Shown here in pieces: positions 1 through 6,986 of a DNA stretch of 7,604 nucleotides. Each line of letters opens with the position of its first letter. Positions within the stretch are counted from its first letter, which is position 1. The notes under the pieces were generated by a model. It searched no databases. It saw only the letters and a list, made by a program, of their open reading frames with translations, and had not been told where the DNA came from. The translations under genes were made by a program, and so were the position numbers. Source of the stretch: an uncultured Bacilli bacterium (GTDB taxonomy: Bacteria; Bacillota_I; Bacilli_A; RF39; UBA660); assembly GCA_934096785.1 (NCBI GenBank), contig CAKONA010000049.1, positions 1 to 7,604 on the forward strand, read 5' to 3'.

Positions 1-1
1 G

Positions 2-769
2 ATTACACCAGGTAACTTTATATTTAGAGTACGTGAGTTTGATCAAATGGAGTTAGAATTCTTTTGTAAGCCAGGAACTGAGTTAGATTGGTTTAAACAT
101 TATAAAGAATATTGTAAGAACTTCTTATTAAGTCTTGGTATTAAGGAAGAAAACTTAAGACTTAGAGATCATGAAAAAGAAGAATTAAGTTTTTATAGTA
201 ATGCTACTACTGATATAGAATATAAGTTTCCATTTGGATGGGGAGAACTTTGGGGAATCGCATCAAGAACTAATTATGATTTAAGTCAACATATGAAGGT
301 AAGTTGTCAAAGTCTTGAATATTTAGATCCTGAGACTAATCAAAAATACATTCCTTATGTAATTGAACCATCAGTTGGAGTAGAAAGATTATTTTTAACA
401 GTGTTATGTGATAGTTATGATAAAGAAAAACTAAGTGATACTGATGAAAGAGAAGTATTAAGACTTCATCCTTTCTTAGCACCAATTAAGGTAACAGTAC
501 TTCCACTAGTAAAGAAATATCATAATGAAAAGGCAATGGAAGTATATAAAGATTTATCTAAATACTTTATGTGTAGTTATGATGAAACTGCATCTATCGG
601 TAAACGTTATAGAAGAGCGGATGCTGTTGGTACACCATTTTGTGTAACTGTTGATGATGAGACTATTAATAATGAAACTGTTACTGTAAGAAATAGAGAT
701 ACAATGGAACAAGAAACTATAAAACTAGATGATTTAAGAAAATACATTGAAGATAAAATTCAATTCTAG
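2..769 (+). CDS. glyQS: Glycyl-tRNA synthetase, single-chain class II type, C-terminal part (5' end cut by the window)
   Basis: This enzyme charges tRNA(Gly) with glycine in the cytoplasm, using ATP; the gene is also called glyS. The frame is open from base 2, so the ATG at 47 is an internal methionine and the true start lies upstream. The 255 visible residues begin with ITPGNFIFRVREFDQMELEF, which holds class II motif 2 (FRxRE). A glycine-specific stretch FPFGWGELWGIASR follows, then motif 3 as EPSVGVERLF (about 365-394). The C-terminal anticodon-binding domain starts near LHPFLAPIKVTVLPL and includes IGKRYRRADAVGTPFCVTVD. Single-chain GlyRS is usually about 460 residues, so somewhat more than half is present. 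No frameshift or missing motif is seen. The gene is separated from sepF by 105 bases containing a promoter, so the two are probably not strictly cotranscribed. The identification is secure. Confidence 0.96.
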   Translation: MTPGNFIFRVREFDQMELEFFCKPGTELDWFKHYKEYCKNFLLSLGIKEENLRLRDHEKEELSFYSNATTDIEYKFPFGWGELWGIASRTNYDLSQHMKVSCQSLEYLDPETNQKYIPYVIEPSVGVERLFLTVLCDSYDKEKLSDTDEREVLRLHPFLAPIKVTVLPLVKKYHNEKAMEVYKDLSKYFMCSYDETASIGKRYRRADAVGTPFCVTVDDETINNETVTVRNRDTMEQETIKLDDLRKYIEDKIQF

Positions 770-812
770 TGAAAATTGTCAATTTTTAGTGTTAAAATAA
801 TTCATATAATTG

Positions 813-841
813 TTGATAGAAACTTATTAATGTGTTAAAAT
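813..841 (+). promoter_or_regulatory. Sigma-A type promoter for sepF-divIVA
   Basis: A -35 box TTGATA (813-818) is followed by a 17-base spacer and a -10 box TAAAAT (836-841). The TG at 833-834 adds an extended -10 motif. Transcription would start near 848, about 27 bases before the sepF ATG, leaving room for the AGGAGG ribosome binding site at 862-867. A TATAAT at 805-810 is also present but lacks a well-spaced -35 box. The assignment rests on sequence match only. Confidence 0.6.
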
Positions 842-874
842 GTTATTGTAGTACGAGAATAAGGAGGATTACTT

Positions 875-1261
875 ATGGGATTTATAAATAATATATTTAA
901 ACCTGAAGATGAAGATGACGTAACAGATGAATATGAAACTAAAGAAACAACTAAAAGTAAAAAAGAAGAATATAGAAATAAGACTATTTTAGTGGAACCA
1001 AGAGCATTTTCTGAGGCACAACAAATAGCTGATTACTTGAAAAATAGAAATCAAGTAGTAGTTAATTTTAAAAGAGTAACATCTGATGTGTCTAAGAGAA
1101 TAATGGATTTCTTAAATGGAATTATTTATGCGATAGAGGGAACTATGCAAAAACTAGGTCCTGGAATTGTTATATGTGCGCCTAAAGGATTTGAGATTGA
1201 AGGCAATATAACAGAAGATGAAACAAAGAAAAGTAAAAAAGCAGATACTGCTGAATGGTAA
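875..1261 (+). CDS. sepF: Cell division protein SepF
   Basis: SepF is a cytosolic FtsZ partner that binds the membrane and bundles or anchors FtsZ filaments at the septum. The 128-residue product has the family layout. A short hydrophobic N-terminal segment (MGFINNIFKP, residues 1-10) is a likely membrane-binding helix. An acidic then lysine-rich linker (about 11-36) follows, and then the SepF/DUF552 core (about 37-110). The core contains ILVEPRAFSEAQQIADYL, VVVNFKRV and the signature FLNGIIYAIEGTMQKLGPGI, close to the B. subtilis pattern of the family. The last 18 residues are charged and probably disordered. The ATG at 875 sits 7 bases after AGGAGG (862-867), which supports this start. divIVA follows after 32 bases with no terminator between, so both are likely on one transcript from the promoter at 813-841. 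At 128 residues it is slightly shorter than the B. subtilis protein (about 150). Confidence 0.95.
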   Translation: MGFINNIFKPEDEDDVTDEYETKETTKSKKEEYRNKTILVEPRAFSEAQQIADYLKNRNQVVVNFKRVTSDVSKRIMDFLNGIIYAIEGTMQKLGPGIVICAPKGFEIEGNITEDETKKSKKADTAEW

Positions 1262-1282
1262 TATAAAGTTTTAAAATATTAG

Positions 1283-1290
1283 AGGTGGAG
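1283..1290 (+). promoter_or_regulatory. Ribosome binding site that fixes the divIVA start
   Basis: AGGTGGAG at 1283-1290 is a good match to the anti-Shine-Dalgarno sequence. It overlaps a possible GTG start at 1285, which therefore cannot use it. The ATG at 1294 lies at normal spacing, so translation should begin there, three codons further in than the longest open frame. Confidence 0.7.
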
Positions 1291-1293
1291 CTT

Positions 1294-1743
1294 ATGAAAA
1301 AGTTCGATACTGTTTTTCGTGGCTATGATAGATACCAAGTTCAAAAGTGTATTGATGAAATAATAAAGAACTATGAAGTACTTCTTAAGAAGAGTCAAAA
1401 AACAGAGGAAGAAAATAAAAAATTAGTTGAACAAATTGCTTACTATCAGAAAATAGAAGATACTATGAATAGAGCAATTTATACTGCTGAACAAGCAGGT
1501 GATCAAATAAAAAGTAGTGCTAGACGTGAAGCTGAAACATTAGTAACTGAGGCTAGACATAATGCTAGCAGAATTATAAATGATGCTCTATTAAAAGCAG
1601 AAAAAGCTCAAAACCATGCAGATCAATTAAAGAGAAACACTAATATTTTAAAACGTAGATTAAGACAAATTATTGAGAATCAATTAGAAGTTATCGAAGA
1701 AATGGATAAAGTTGATTTCAATGATATTGACAGTAAATATTAA
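1294..1743 (+). CDS. divIVA: DivIVA-family cell pole/septum protein
   Basis: DivIVA proteins bind negatively curved membrane at division sites and poles and recruit other proteins there. The product from the ATG at 1294 is 149 residues. The N-terminal membrane-binding element is recognisable as VFRGYDRYQVQKCIDEI (residues 7-23). F8 and R9 match F17 and R18 of B. subtilis DivIVA, which contact the membrane. A long coiled coil fills the rest, with stretches typical of the family such as YYQKIEDTMNRAI, AETLVTEARHNASRIINDAL and LRQIIENQLEVIEEMD. The N-terminus is about nine residues shorter than in B. subtilis. sepF lies 32 bases upstream. The ylmG and ylmH genes often found between them, and ileS often found after divIVA, are absent. 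A hairpin overlapping the stop codon ends the unit. Confidence is high for family, moderate for a role equal to that in B. subtilis. Confidence 0.93.
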   Translation: MKKFDTVFRGYDRYQVQKCIDEIIKNYEVLLKKSQKTEEENKKLVEQIAYYQKIEDTMNRAIYTAEQAGDQIKSSARREAETLVTEARHNASRIINDALLKAEKAQNHADQLKRNTNILKRRLRQIIENQLEVIEEMDKVDFNDIDSKY

Positions 1744-1770
1744 GACTAATGTAAAGTTAGTCTTTTATTG
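1742..1770 (+). terminator. Intrinsic terminator after divIVA
   Basis: AAGACTAA (1742-1749) pairs perfectly with TTAGTCTT (1757-1764) around a 7-base loop. The descending arm runs into TTTT and then ATTG, a short U-rich tail. The left arm starts inside the divIVA TAA stop. The stem is only 8 bp with few G-C pairs, so termination may be partial. Confidence 0.6.
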
Positions 1771-1785
1771 TGAGCAAATTTATTG

Positions 1786-1791
1786 TATACT
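1786..1791 (+). promoter_or_regulatory. Possible -10 box for the TasA/BspA-like gene
   Basis: TATACT at 1786-1791 matches the sigma-A -10 consensus at five of six positions and lies 22 bases before the ATG at 1813. No good -35 box is found at 16-18 bases upstream: the region is T-rich and overlaps the divIVA terminator. The call is tentative. Confidence 0.3.
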
Positions 1792-1801
1792 TAATTAAGA
1801 T

Positions 1802-1806
1802 AGGAG
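1802..1806 (+). promoter_or_regulatory. Ribosome binding site that fixes the start of the next gene
   Basis: AGGAG at 1802-1806 touches the ATG at 1807, which is too close for initiation. It lies 6 bases before the in-frame ATG at 1813. The product should therefore start as MKNLKNNK. Confidence 0.7.
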
Positions 1807-1812
1807 ATGGAT

Positions 1813-2991
1813 ATGAAAAATTTAAAGAATAATAAGATGTTACTAGGTATTGGTATTACTTTTCTTTTACTAGCAACTGTAAGCATGTCTTATGCATGGT
1901 TTAGTGCTACTGTTAATCAAAAAAATGTAAAAGACCAAATAGTAAAAACAGGTACATTAGAACTAACTTATACTGATGGACCAGAAATTAAACTTGAAAA
2001 TGTTAGACCGGGAAAAACTTTAACAAAAGAAGCAAGTGTTAAAAACACTGGTACACTAGATGCTGAATACAACTTAGTATGGCAAGAGTTGAATAATGAG
2101 ATTACTAATGATGAAATGGTGATTTCAATTACATGTAGTACTATAACTGATAAAGAAGCACCTGGGGAAGCTTGTCCTGAGCTAGAGACTACACCAATAT
2201 CAGGTAATGTACTTATTGAAGGAGCTACTATTGAAAGTGGATACACACATAATTATGTTATAACAATAACATTCAAAGAACTAAATAAAGATCAAAACTA
2301 TAACCAAGGAAAGAACTTTAGTGGTGTTTTAGGAGTTAATGAATATAAAGAAACTTCGAATACAGTACAACCTATTTATTGTACATATGATGGAGAACTT
2401 GATAGTAACACTTCTTTTGTAAATGGAATTTATAAATATAATTATAATGATGATGGGTGGGGTGTGCATTTAAATGATGGAAATAGTCTTGAACCTGTAA
2501 CTGATGCACCTTGTACATATATAAACAACATTCCTATAGTGCGTATGAGCAATATGTTTAATTCTGCTAAAGCAAAGACAATTGATTTAAGTAATTTTGA
2601 TACAAGCAATGTTACTAATATGGGCAGTATGTTTTATGGAAATTTTTCAAAAGAAATAATAGGACTTGATAAAATTGATACAAGTAATGTAACTAATATG
2701 AGTTATATGTTTAGTGATATACAAGGTGTTACTGTACTAGATGTAAGTGGATTTGACACAAATAAGGTCACAAATATGAGTAATATGTTTGCACGAAGCA
2801 TTTCTTTGAAAACTATATATGCTAGCAGTGGATTTGTAATTAATAATGTTACAAATAGTGATGATATGTTTGGTGGTTCTGCATTTTTAAGGGGTGGAAA
2901 TGGTACTAAATATAGTAATTCTTATGTTGACAAGGAATATGCTCGTATAGATGGATTAAATGGATTACCTGGATATTTCACTAAAAAATAA
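1813..2991 (+). CDS. Secreted TasA/camelysin-like protein fused to DUF285 (BspA-like) repeats
   Basis: The 392-residue product has three visible parts. Residues 1-28 are a signal peptide: a lysine-rich start, a hydrophobic core LLGIGITFLLLATVSM, then SYAWFSATV, which resembles signals of the SipW-dependent TasA/CalY group. Residues 30-180 look like a TasA/camelysin-type beta domain, with TGTLELTYTDGPEIKLENV, RPGKTLTKEASVKNTGTLDA and a late TITFKEL strand. Residues 245-353 hold five MF-ended units spaced 25-27 residues, such as IDLSNFDTSNVTNMGSMF, the hallmark of DUF285/Listeria-Bacteroides type 26-residue repeats. The tail GGNGTKYS...DGLNGLPGYF is the usual cap of such proteins. Four cysteines (108, 121, 190, 234) could form disulfides. 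No LPXTG-like signal or C-terminal membrane helix follows, so the protein is probably released or polymerised rather than anchored. A surface, matrix or adhesion role is inferred. No signal peptidase gene is adjacent. Confidence 0.82.
   Translation: MKNLKNNKMLLGIGITFLLLATVSMSYAWFSATVNQKNVKDQIVKTGTLELTYTDGPEIKLENVRPGKTLTKEASVKNTGTLDAEYNLVWQELNNEITNDEMVISITCSTITDKEAPGEACPELETTPISGNVLIEGATIESGYTHNYVITITFKELNKDQNYNQGKNFSGVLGVNEYKETSNTVQPIYCTYDGELDSNTSFVNGIYKYNYNDDGWGVHLNDGNSLEPVTDAPCTYINNIPIVRMSNMFNSAKAKTIDLSNFDTSNVTNMGSMFYGNFSKEIIGLDKIDTSNVTNMSYMFSDIQGVTVLDVSGFDTNKVTNMSNMFARSISLKTIYASSGFVINNVTNSDDMFGGSAFLRGGNGTKYSNSYVDKEYARIDGLNGLPGYFTKK
2545..2871 (+). repeat. 26-residue DUF285/BspA-like coding repeats
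   Basis: Five units end in a conserved Met-Phe pair at residues 249, 274, 300, 326 and 353 of the protein, a period of 25-27 residues (about 78 bases). The two middle units are nearly identical over DTSNVTNM and the DNA is similar there (gatacaag-aatgt-actaatatg). Outer units are more diverged, which suggests old duplications rather than a fresh expansion. Confidence 0.75.
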
Positions 2992-3006
2992 TTGTATAAA
3001 TGATAA

Positions 3007-3032
3007 AAAAGGTTCCTAGGGACCTTTTAATT
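3007..3032 (+). terminator. Intrinsic terminator after the TasA/BspA-like gene
   Basis: AAAAGGTTC (3007-3015) pairs with GGACCTTTT (3020-3028), with one G-U pair and a four-base CTAG loop. The right arm ends in TTTT followed by AATT. It lies 16 bases after the TAA stop and separates this gene from dnaE. The A-rich left arm could let it work weakly on the minus strand too. Confidence 0.75.
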
Positions 3033-3033
3033 A

Positions 3034-3042
3034 TGGTAGAAT
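3034..3042 (+). promoter_or_regulatory. Extended -10 promoter for dnaE-sortase
   Basis: TGGTAGAAT at 3034-3042 is an extended -10 element (TGn followed by TAGAAT). The -35 position falls within the preceding terminator hairpin and has no good match, as is common for extended -10 promoters. The predicted start is near 3049, just before the AAGGAAG ribosome binding site at 3053-3059. Confidence 0.45.
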
Positions 3043-3063
3043 ATATGTAAGAAAGGAAGTACT

Positions 3064-5952
3064 ATGAATTATATACCTCTTAATATTAAAACTGAATATG
3101 ATTTAATGAATAGTCTAATTAAGATAGATGATTTACTTTTGTATGCTCAAAGTAGAGAGGTTAAGGCTCTTGGTATAACTGACTCATCTATGTTTGGTAC
3201 TATGGAGTTTATAACTAAGTGTAATCTATGTGGTATTAAACCAATAGTTGGTTGTGAACTTGTAATTGAGGATGCTTATGTAATTATATATGCTCGTAAT
3301 TATGAAGGGCTTACTTCCTTGTTTAAACTAGTATCTAAAAAGAATATAGAAGGTTCTATTAGTTTTGATGATACTTTAAAATATAAAGATGATATTATAG
3401 TTGTTACTAGTTTAAAACATTATGATGTTGTTAGTAAGTATTATAGTGATTGTTATATTAAGTTTCATAATGAAAAGACACGTGAAGAAGCACTTAAGTT
3501 AACTAATAATATAGTATATATGGATTTGATAAGATATTTTGAGAGTGATGACTTAGAATATTTTAAATATATTAGATATATTGAAGAAGGTAAAACTAAG
3601 AGAGAAAAGATTAATGTATATGAGAGTGGTTTTAAGGATAATATAGGACGTGAGTATACTCGTAGTACTTATGACTTTGCTAGTCTTATTAATATAGAAT
3701 TGCCCAGTGTTAAAACTCATATACCTGTTTATAGAGAAGACTCTAAAGATTTCTTGTTTGCTCTTGCTAAAAAGGGACTTGAGAAGAGACTTAATGGTAA
3801 TGTTCCAGAAATATATAAGAATAGACTAATGTATGAGTTATCTATTATTGAAAAGATGAACTTTGTTGATTATTTTTTAATAGTTTATGACTTTGTATTA
3901 TTTGCGAAAAGACATAATATATTAGTTGGTCCTGGTAGAGGTAGTGGTGCTGCTTCTTTAGTTAATTATAGTCTTGGTATTATAAATGTAGACCCGCTAA
4001 AATATAACTTGATCTTTGAAAGATTTTTAAATCCTGATAGAATTACTATGCCTGATATTGATATAGATTTTGATAGTCTAAAACGTGAAGAAGTAATTAA
4101 GTATGTAAGTGATAAGTATGGACACAAAAATACTGCTAGAATAATATCATTTAATACATTACTTCCTAAACAAGTTATACGAGATACAGCAAGAGTTATG
4201 GAATTAAATCCAATACTTGTTGATAATATATGTAAGACTATTAAAGATGAAAAGACTTTTGATGAGTTAAAGAATAATTTTGAATTTAACAATATCGTTA
4301 GAAGAAATAAAGATGCATTGTATTTAATAAAGGTATGTGATAAACTATGTGGTTTAAAGAAGAATACTAGTATGCATGCAGCTGGTGTTGTTATAAGTGA
4401 TATAGCACTTGATTCTATTATGCCTTTATATATGGTGGGAGATACTATTCTTACTGGGTACTCAATGGAATATATTGAGAGTCTTGGACTATTAAAGATG
4501 GATTTCTTATCGATTAAGAATTTAAATACTATTTCAAATATACTTGATGATATAAGAAGTGATGGAATAAACTTAGATATAAATAGCATAGATTTAAATG
4601 ACAAGAGGACATTATATTTATTTAGTAAGGCTTATACTACTGGTGTATTCCAATTTGAAAGTAGTGGTATGAAAGCATTCTTAAAAGATTTAGAAGTGGA
4701 TTCTTTTAACACTCTAGTAGATGCGATAGCTTTATATAGGCCTGGTCCTCGTGAGATGATACCTAGCTATATAAGAAGGAAAAAGGGACTAGAGAAGGTA
4801 ACATATTTAATACCTGAACTGGAGCCAATACTTAAAAGTACTTATGGAATAATCATATATCAGGAGCAAGTACTTGAGATTCTTAGAAGTGTTGGTGGTT
4901 ATAGTTATGCTGAAGCTGACATAATAAGAAGAGCTATGTCTAAGAAGAAAGAGAGTGTTATAGCTTCTAATAAGGAAAAATTTATTAATGGAGTTATATC
5001 ACATGGACATACAGGTGAAGTAGCAGAAGAATTATATGACTTGATAATTAAGTTCTCTGCTTATGGATTTAATAAGTCACATTCAGTAGTGTATTCAGTA
5101 GTGGCATTTCAAATGGCTTATTTGAAAATTAATTATACTTTGTATTTCATGAAAAATTTACTTAATATGAATAAGAATACAGAAAGCATAAAAGAATATA
5201 TTGATGAAAGTAAGTTACTTGGTATAGAGTTTATGCTAATTGATATTAATAAGTCTTGTAAAGAGTTTGTTATAAGAGATAAAAAACTTGTTATACCACT
5301 TACTATTATTAAGAGTATTGCTTCTACTGTAAGTGAAGAAATAGAAAGTGAAAGAAGTAAAGGTTTGTTTAAAGATTTTTATGACTTTATGATTAGATGT
5401 TATAGTAAGAGTGTTAATAAGAGAGTTGTAATTGCTTTAATAGAATGTGGTGCTTTTGATAGTTTTAAAATAAATAAAAGAAGTTTAATAAATAGTTTTG
5501 ATGAAGTTCTTAATTATGTTACTTTATGTAAGGATTTAAATATGGTGATTGATGAAAAGCCTATCTTAGAAGAGATGGATGACTATACTGATAGAGAAAT
5601 TATAGATAATGAGATAATTAATTATGGATTTTATTTATCATTTCATCCAGTTACTAAGTTTGACAGAAGTAAGGCAATAACACTTAAAGACTTTACTAAG
5701 TATTTTAATAGAGTTATTCCTTTAGTTTTATATGTAGAGAGTGTACGTACTATTAAAACTAAGAAGGGGGATAAGATGTCTTTTATTAGATTTAGTGATG
5801 ACAATGGAGCTATAGAGGGTGTTATGTTTCCAGATGCTTATAAAAAGATTGGTGAAGTTAAAAAGAACTATGTCTATAGGGTAGATGCTAAGGTTGAAAA
5901 GAAAGACAATACATATCAATTGATAGTGTATAATATGATTAATTTAGGTTAG
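3064..5952 (+). CDS. dnaE: DNA polymerase III alpha subunit, Gram-positive DnaE type, with degenerate PHP domain
   Basis: DnaE is a C-family replicative polymerase. In Bacillota that also carry PolC it typically extends primers before PolC takes over. The 962-residue product is shorter than B. subtilis DnaE (about 1115). A reduced PHP domain occupies about residues 1-190. Its opening motif reads YIPLNIKTEY, with P5, N7 and K9 where active PHP domains have histidines, and ITDS at 38-41 in place of TDH. The polymerase core has VGPGRGSGAASL (288-299), MPDIDIDFD (329-337, catalytic D333 and D335) and LLKMDFLSIKNL with the third aspartate D480. GVFQFESSGM, DAIALYRPGPREMIPSYI and YQEQVLEILRSVGGYSYAEA follow. 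The C-terminal part has a helix-hairpin-helix region and an OB fold (about 883-960). No 3'-5' exonuclease domain is present, so it probably lacks its own proofreading. It contains no tryptophan. AAGGAAG (3053-3059) supports the start. The stop overlaps the sortase ribosome binding site, so the two genes are likely coupled. Confidence 0.95.
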   Translation: MNYIPLNIKTEYDLMNSLIKIDDLLLYAQSREVKALGITDSSMFGTMEFITKCNLCGIKPIVGCELVIEDAYVIIYARNYEGLTSLFKLVSKKNIEGSISFDDTLKYKDDIIVVTSLKHYDVVSKYYSDCYIKFHNEKTREEALKLTNNIVYMDLIRYFESDDLEYFKYIRYIEEGKTKREKINVYESGFKDNIGREYTRSTYDFASLINIELPSVKTHIPVYREDSKDFLFALAKKGLEKRLNGNVPEIYKNRLMYELSIIEKMNFVDYFLIVYDFVLFAKRHNILVGPGRGSGAASLVNYSLGIINVDPLKYNLIFERFLNPDRITMPDIDIDFDSLKREEVIKYVSDKYGHKNTARIISFNTLLPKQVIRDTARVMELNPILVDNICKTIKDEKTFDELKNNFEFNNIVRRNKDALYLIKVCDKLCGLKKNTSMHAAGVVISDIALDSIMPLYMVGDTILTGYSMEYIESLGLLKMDFLSIKNLNTISNILDDIRSDGINLDINSIDLNDKRTLYLFSKAYTTGVFQFESSGMKAFLKDLEVDSFNTLVDAIALYRPGPREMIPSYIRRKKGLEKVTYLIPELEPILKSTYGIIIYQEQVLEILRSVGGYSYAEADIIRRAMSKKKESVIASNKEKFINGVISHGHTGEVAEELYDLIIKFSAYGFNKSHSVVYSVVAFQMAYLKINYTLYFMKNLLNMNKNTESIKEYIDESKLLGIEFMLIDINKSCKEFVIRDKKLVIPLTIIKSIASTVSEEIESERSKGLFKDFYDFMIRCYSKSVNKRVVIALIECGAFDSFKINKRSLINSFDEVLNYVTLCKDLNMVIDEKPILEEMDDYTDREIIDNEIINYGFYLSFHPVTKFDRSKAITLKDFTKYFNRVIPLVLYVESVRTIKTKKGDKMSFIRFSDDNGAIEGVMFPDAYKKIGEVKKNYVYRVDAKVEKKDNTYQLIVYNMINLG

Positions 5953-5960
5953 GGGATAAT

Positions 5961-6932
5961 ATGAAAGAAGAAAAAGAAAAGACTACTAAAAATAGTAGTC
6001 AAAAGAGTAATGGTAGTGTTAAAAAGAAAACTACAAATAATGTAAATGTTAAAAAGAAGAATCAAAGTGTAAACAATAAGAAGAAAACTACTAGTACTAA
6101 AAAGAATTCTAATGTTAAGAAAACAAATAGTGTTAAGAATAAAGAAGTACAAAGTAAAGTAATTAGCACTAAAATGGATGAAGTTAAATCTAATGATAAA
6201 AAGAAGATTACTAAAAAGATTCTTGATATTATAAATTATATCCTTATAGTAGTGGTTATAGTTTGCTTGATACTTCTATATTTTAAAAGAGAGGAAGATG
6301 AGAAAACAATTAATGAGATAAAGGAAACAGTTGTTCCTAAAAATGAAGAAGTTGTTAAAGAAAAGACTGTTAGGAATTATATAATTGATTTACAAACTAA
6401 ATTTAATAATAATGATATTAAAGGTATTCTTAATGTTTCTGGATTAGATGTAAGTATTCCGATTGTTAAGGGTAAAGATAATAGTTATTATTTAAAACAT
6501 GCTGTTAATAAGAACAAAAGTGTTATTGGTAGTGTGTTTATGGATTATAGAAATAATACTAATAGTAGACAAATTAATATTTATGGACACAATAGTACTA
6601 GATTCAATCCTCCATTTAAGGTATTAGAGGAATACCTTGAAAAAGAATATTATGAAAAAAATAAATATATAGAATTTCTTGTTAATGATGAAACACGTAA
6701 GTATGAGATATTCAGTGTTATTATTGCTGATAAAGAAGATACTGAAGAACATATGCAGTTTAATTATTCTAATGATAATGATTGGTTAAAACATTTTGAA
6801 AGACTTAAAAAGAAAAGTAAGTATAAGATAAATGTTAATGTTAGAAAGACTGATAATATTATAGTTTTACAAACATGTATATTTGGTAAATATCATAATA
6901 AGTTACTTGTTATTGTTGGAAGGGAAATTTAG
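5961..6932 (+). CDS. srtB: Class B sortase with a lysine-rich N-terminal tail
   Basis: Sortases are membrane-bound cysteine transpeptidases that cut a sorting motif in secreted proteins and join them to the cell wall. Of 323 residues, 1-87 are cytoplasmic, very rich in Lys, Asn, Ser and Thr, and low in complexity. Residues 88-108 (ILDIINYILIVVVIVCLILL and neighbours) form one membrane helix; the basic tail before it predicts an extracellular catalytic domain. That domain (about 138-323) has class B marks: DNSYYLKHAVNKNKSVIGSV, FMDYRNNTNSRQINIYGHN with H210, VLQTC with C306, and IVGRE with R321. All three catalytic residues are present. It starts 8 bases after dnaE; AGGGGA at 5951-5956 overlaps the dnaE stop, so translation is probably coupled. 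A strong terminator follows. The convergent VPNTG surface protein is a plausible substrate. The class is fairly certain; the substrate is inferred. Confidence 0.9.
   Translation: MKEEKEKTTKNSSQKSNGSVKKKTTNNVNVKKKNQSVNNKKKTTSTKKNSNVKKTNSVKNKEVQSKVISTKMDEVKSNDKKKITKKILDIINYILIVVVIVCLILLYFKREEDEKTINEIKETVVPKNEEVVKEKTVRNYIIDLQTKFNNNDIKGILNVSGLDVSIPIVKGKDNSYYLKHAVNKNKSVIGSVFMDYRNNTNSRQINIYGHNSTRFNPPFKVLEEYLEKEYYEKNKYIEFLVNDETRKYEIFSVIIADKEDTEEHMQFNYSNDNDWLKHFERLKKKSKYKINVNVRKTDNIIVLQTCIFGKYHNKLLVIVGREI
6015..6140 (+). repeat. Degenerate lysine-codon repeats in the sortase N-terminal tail
   Basis: The motif (A/G)TGTTAAAAAGAA recurs at 6015-6030 and 6045-6060, with shorter copies at 6111-6120 and 6129-6140. 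These encode repeated (S/N)VKK units. Copies are imperfect and irregularly spaced, so this is low-complexity coding sequence, possibly grown by slippage, rather than a separate element. Confidence 0.5.
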
Positions 6933-6937
6933 ACAAT

Positions 6938-6970
6938 GTAAAAACAGCCAAGAGAATAGGCTGTTTTTAC
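6938..6970. terminator. Strong bidirectional terminator between the sortase and the minus-strand unit
   Basis: GTAAAAACAGCC (6938-6949) and GGCTGTTTTTAC (6959-6970) form a perfect 12-bp stem with a 9-base loop. On the plus strand it lies 5 bases after the sortase stop and ends in T5. On the minus strand it also ends in T5, and would stop transcription arriving from the 7231-7258 promoter. The arrangement fits convergent transcription units. Confidence 0.88.
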
Positions 6971-6986
6971 AAATGTTAGTTAGTTT

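Noticed and set aside
772..787. Inverted repeat AAAATTG-T-CAATTTT just after the glycyl-tRNA synthetase gene, as a terminator
   Set aside because: The stem is almost all A-T, and allowing a realistic loop leaves about five A-T pairs with no T-tract, so it would not hold as a terminator.
1968..2246. Open frame of 92 codons on the minus strand within the TasA/BspA-like gene
   Set aside because: It is antisense to a well-supported coding region and has no ribosome binding site or family motif.
2545..2871. CRISPR-like or intergenic tandem repeat
   Set aside because: The periodicity is of protein repeats in frame (25-27 residues), with no identical direct repeats and unique spacers.
1813..2991. 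Sortase sorting signal in the TasA/BspA-like protein
   Set aside because: The protein ends in GLPGYFTKK without an LPXTG- or NPQTN-like motif or a terminal hydrophobic helix.
3966..4604. Open frame of 212 codons on the minus strand
   Set aside because: It lies wholly inside the conserved polymerase core of dnaE, shows no recognisable motif and is explained by the codon bias of the plus-strand gene.
5949..6152. Hydrophobic 67-residue minus-strand frame
   Set aside because: It is the complement of the A-rich lysine codons in the sortase tail, which read as Phe and Leu on the other strand.
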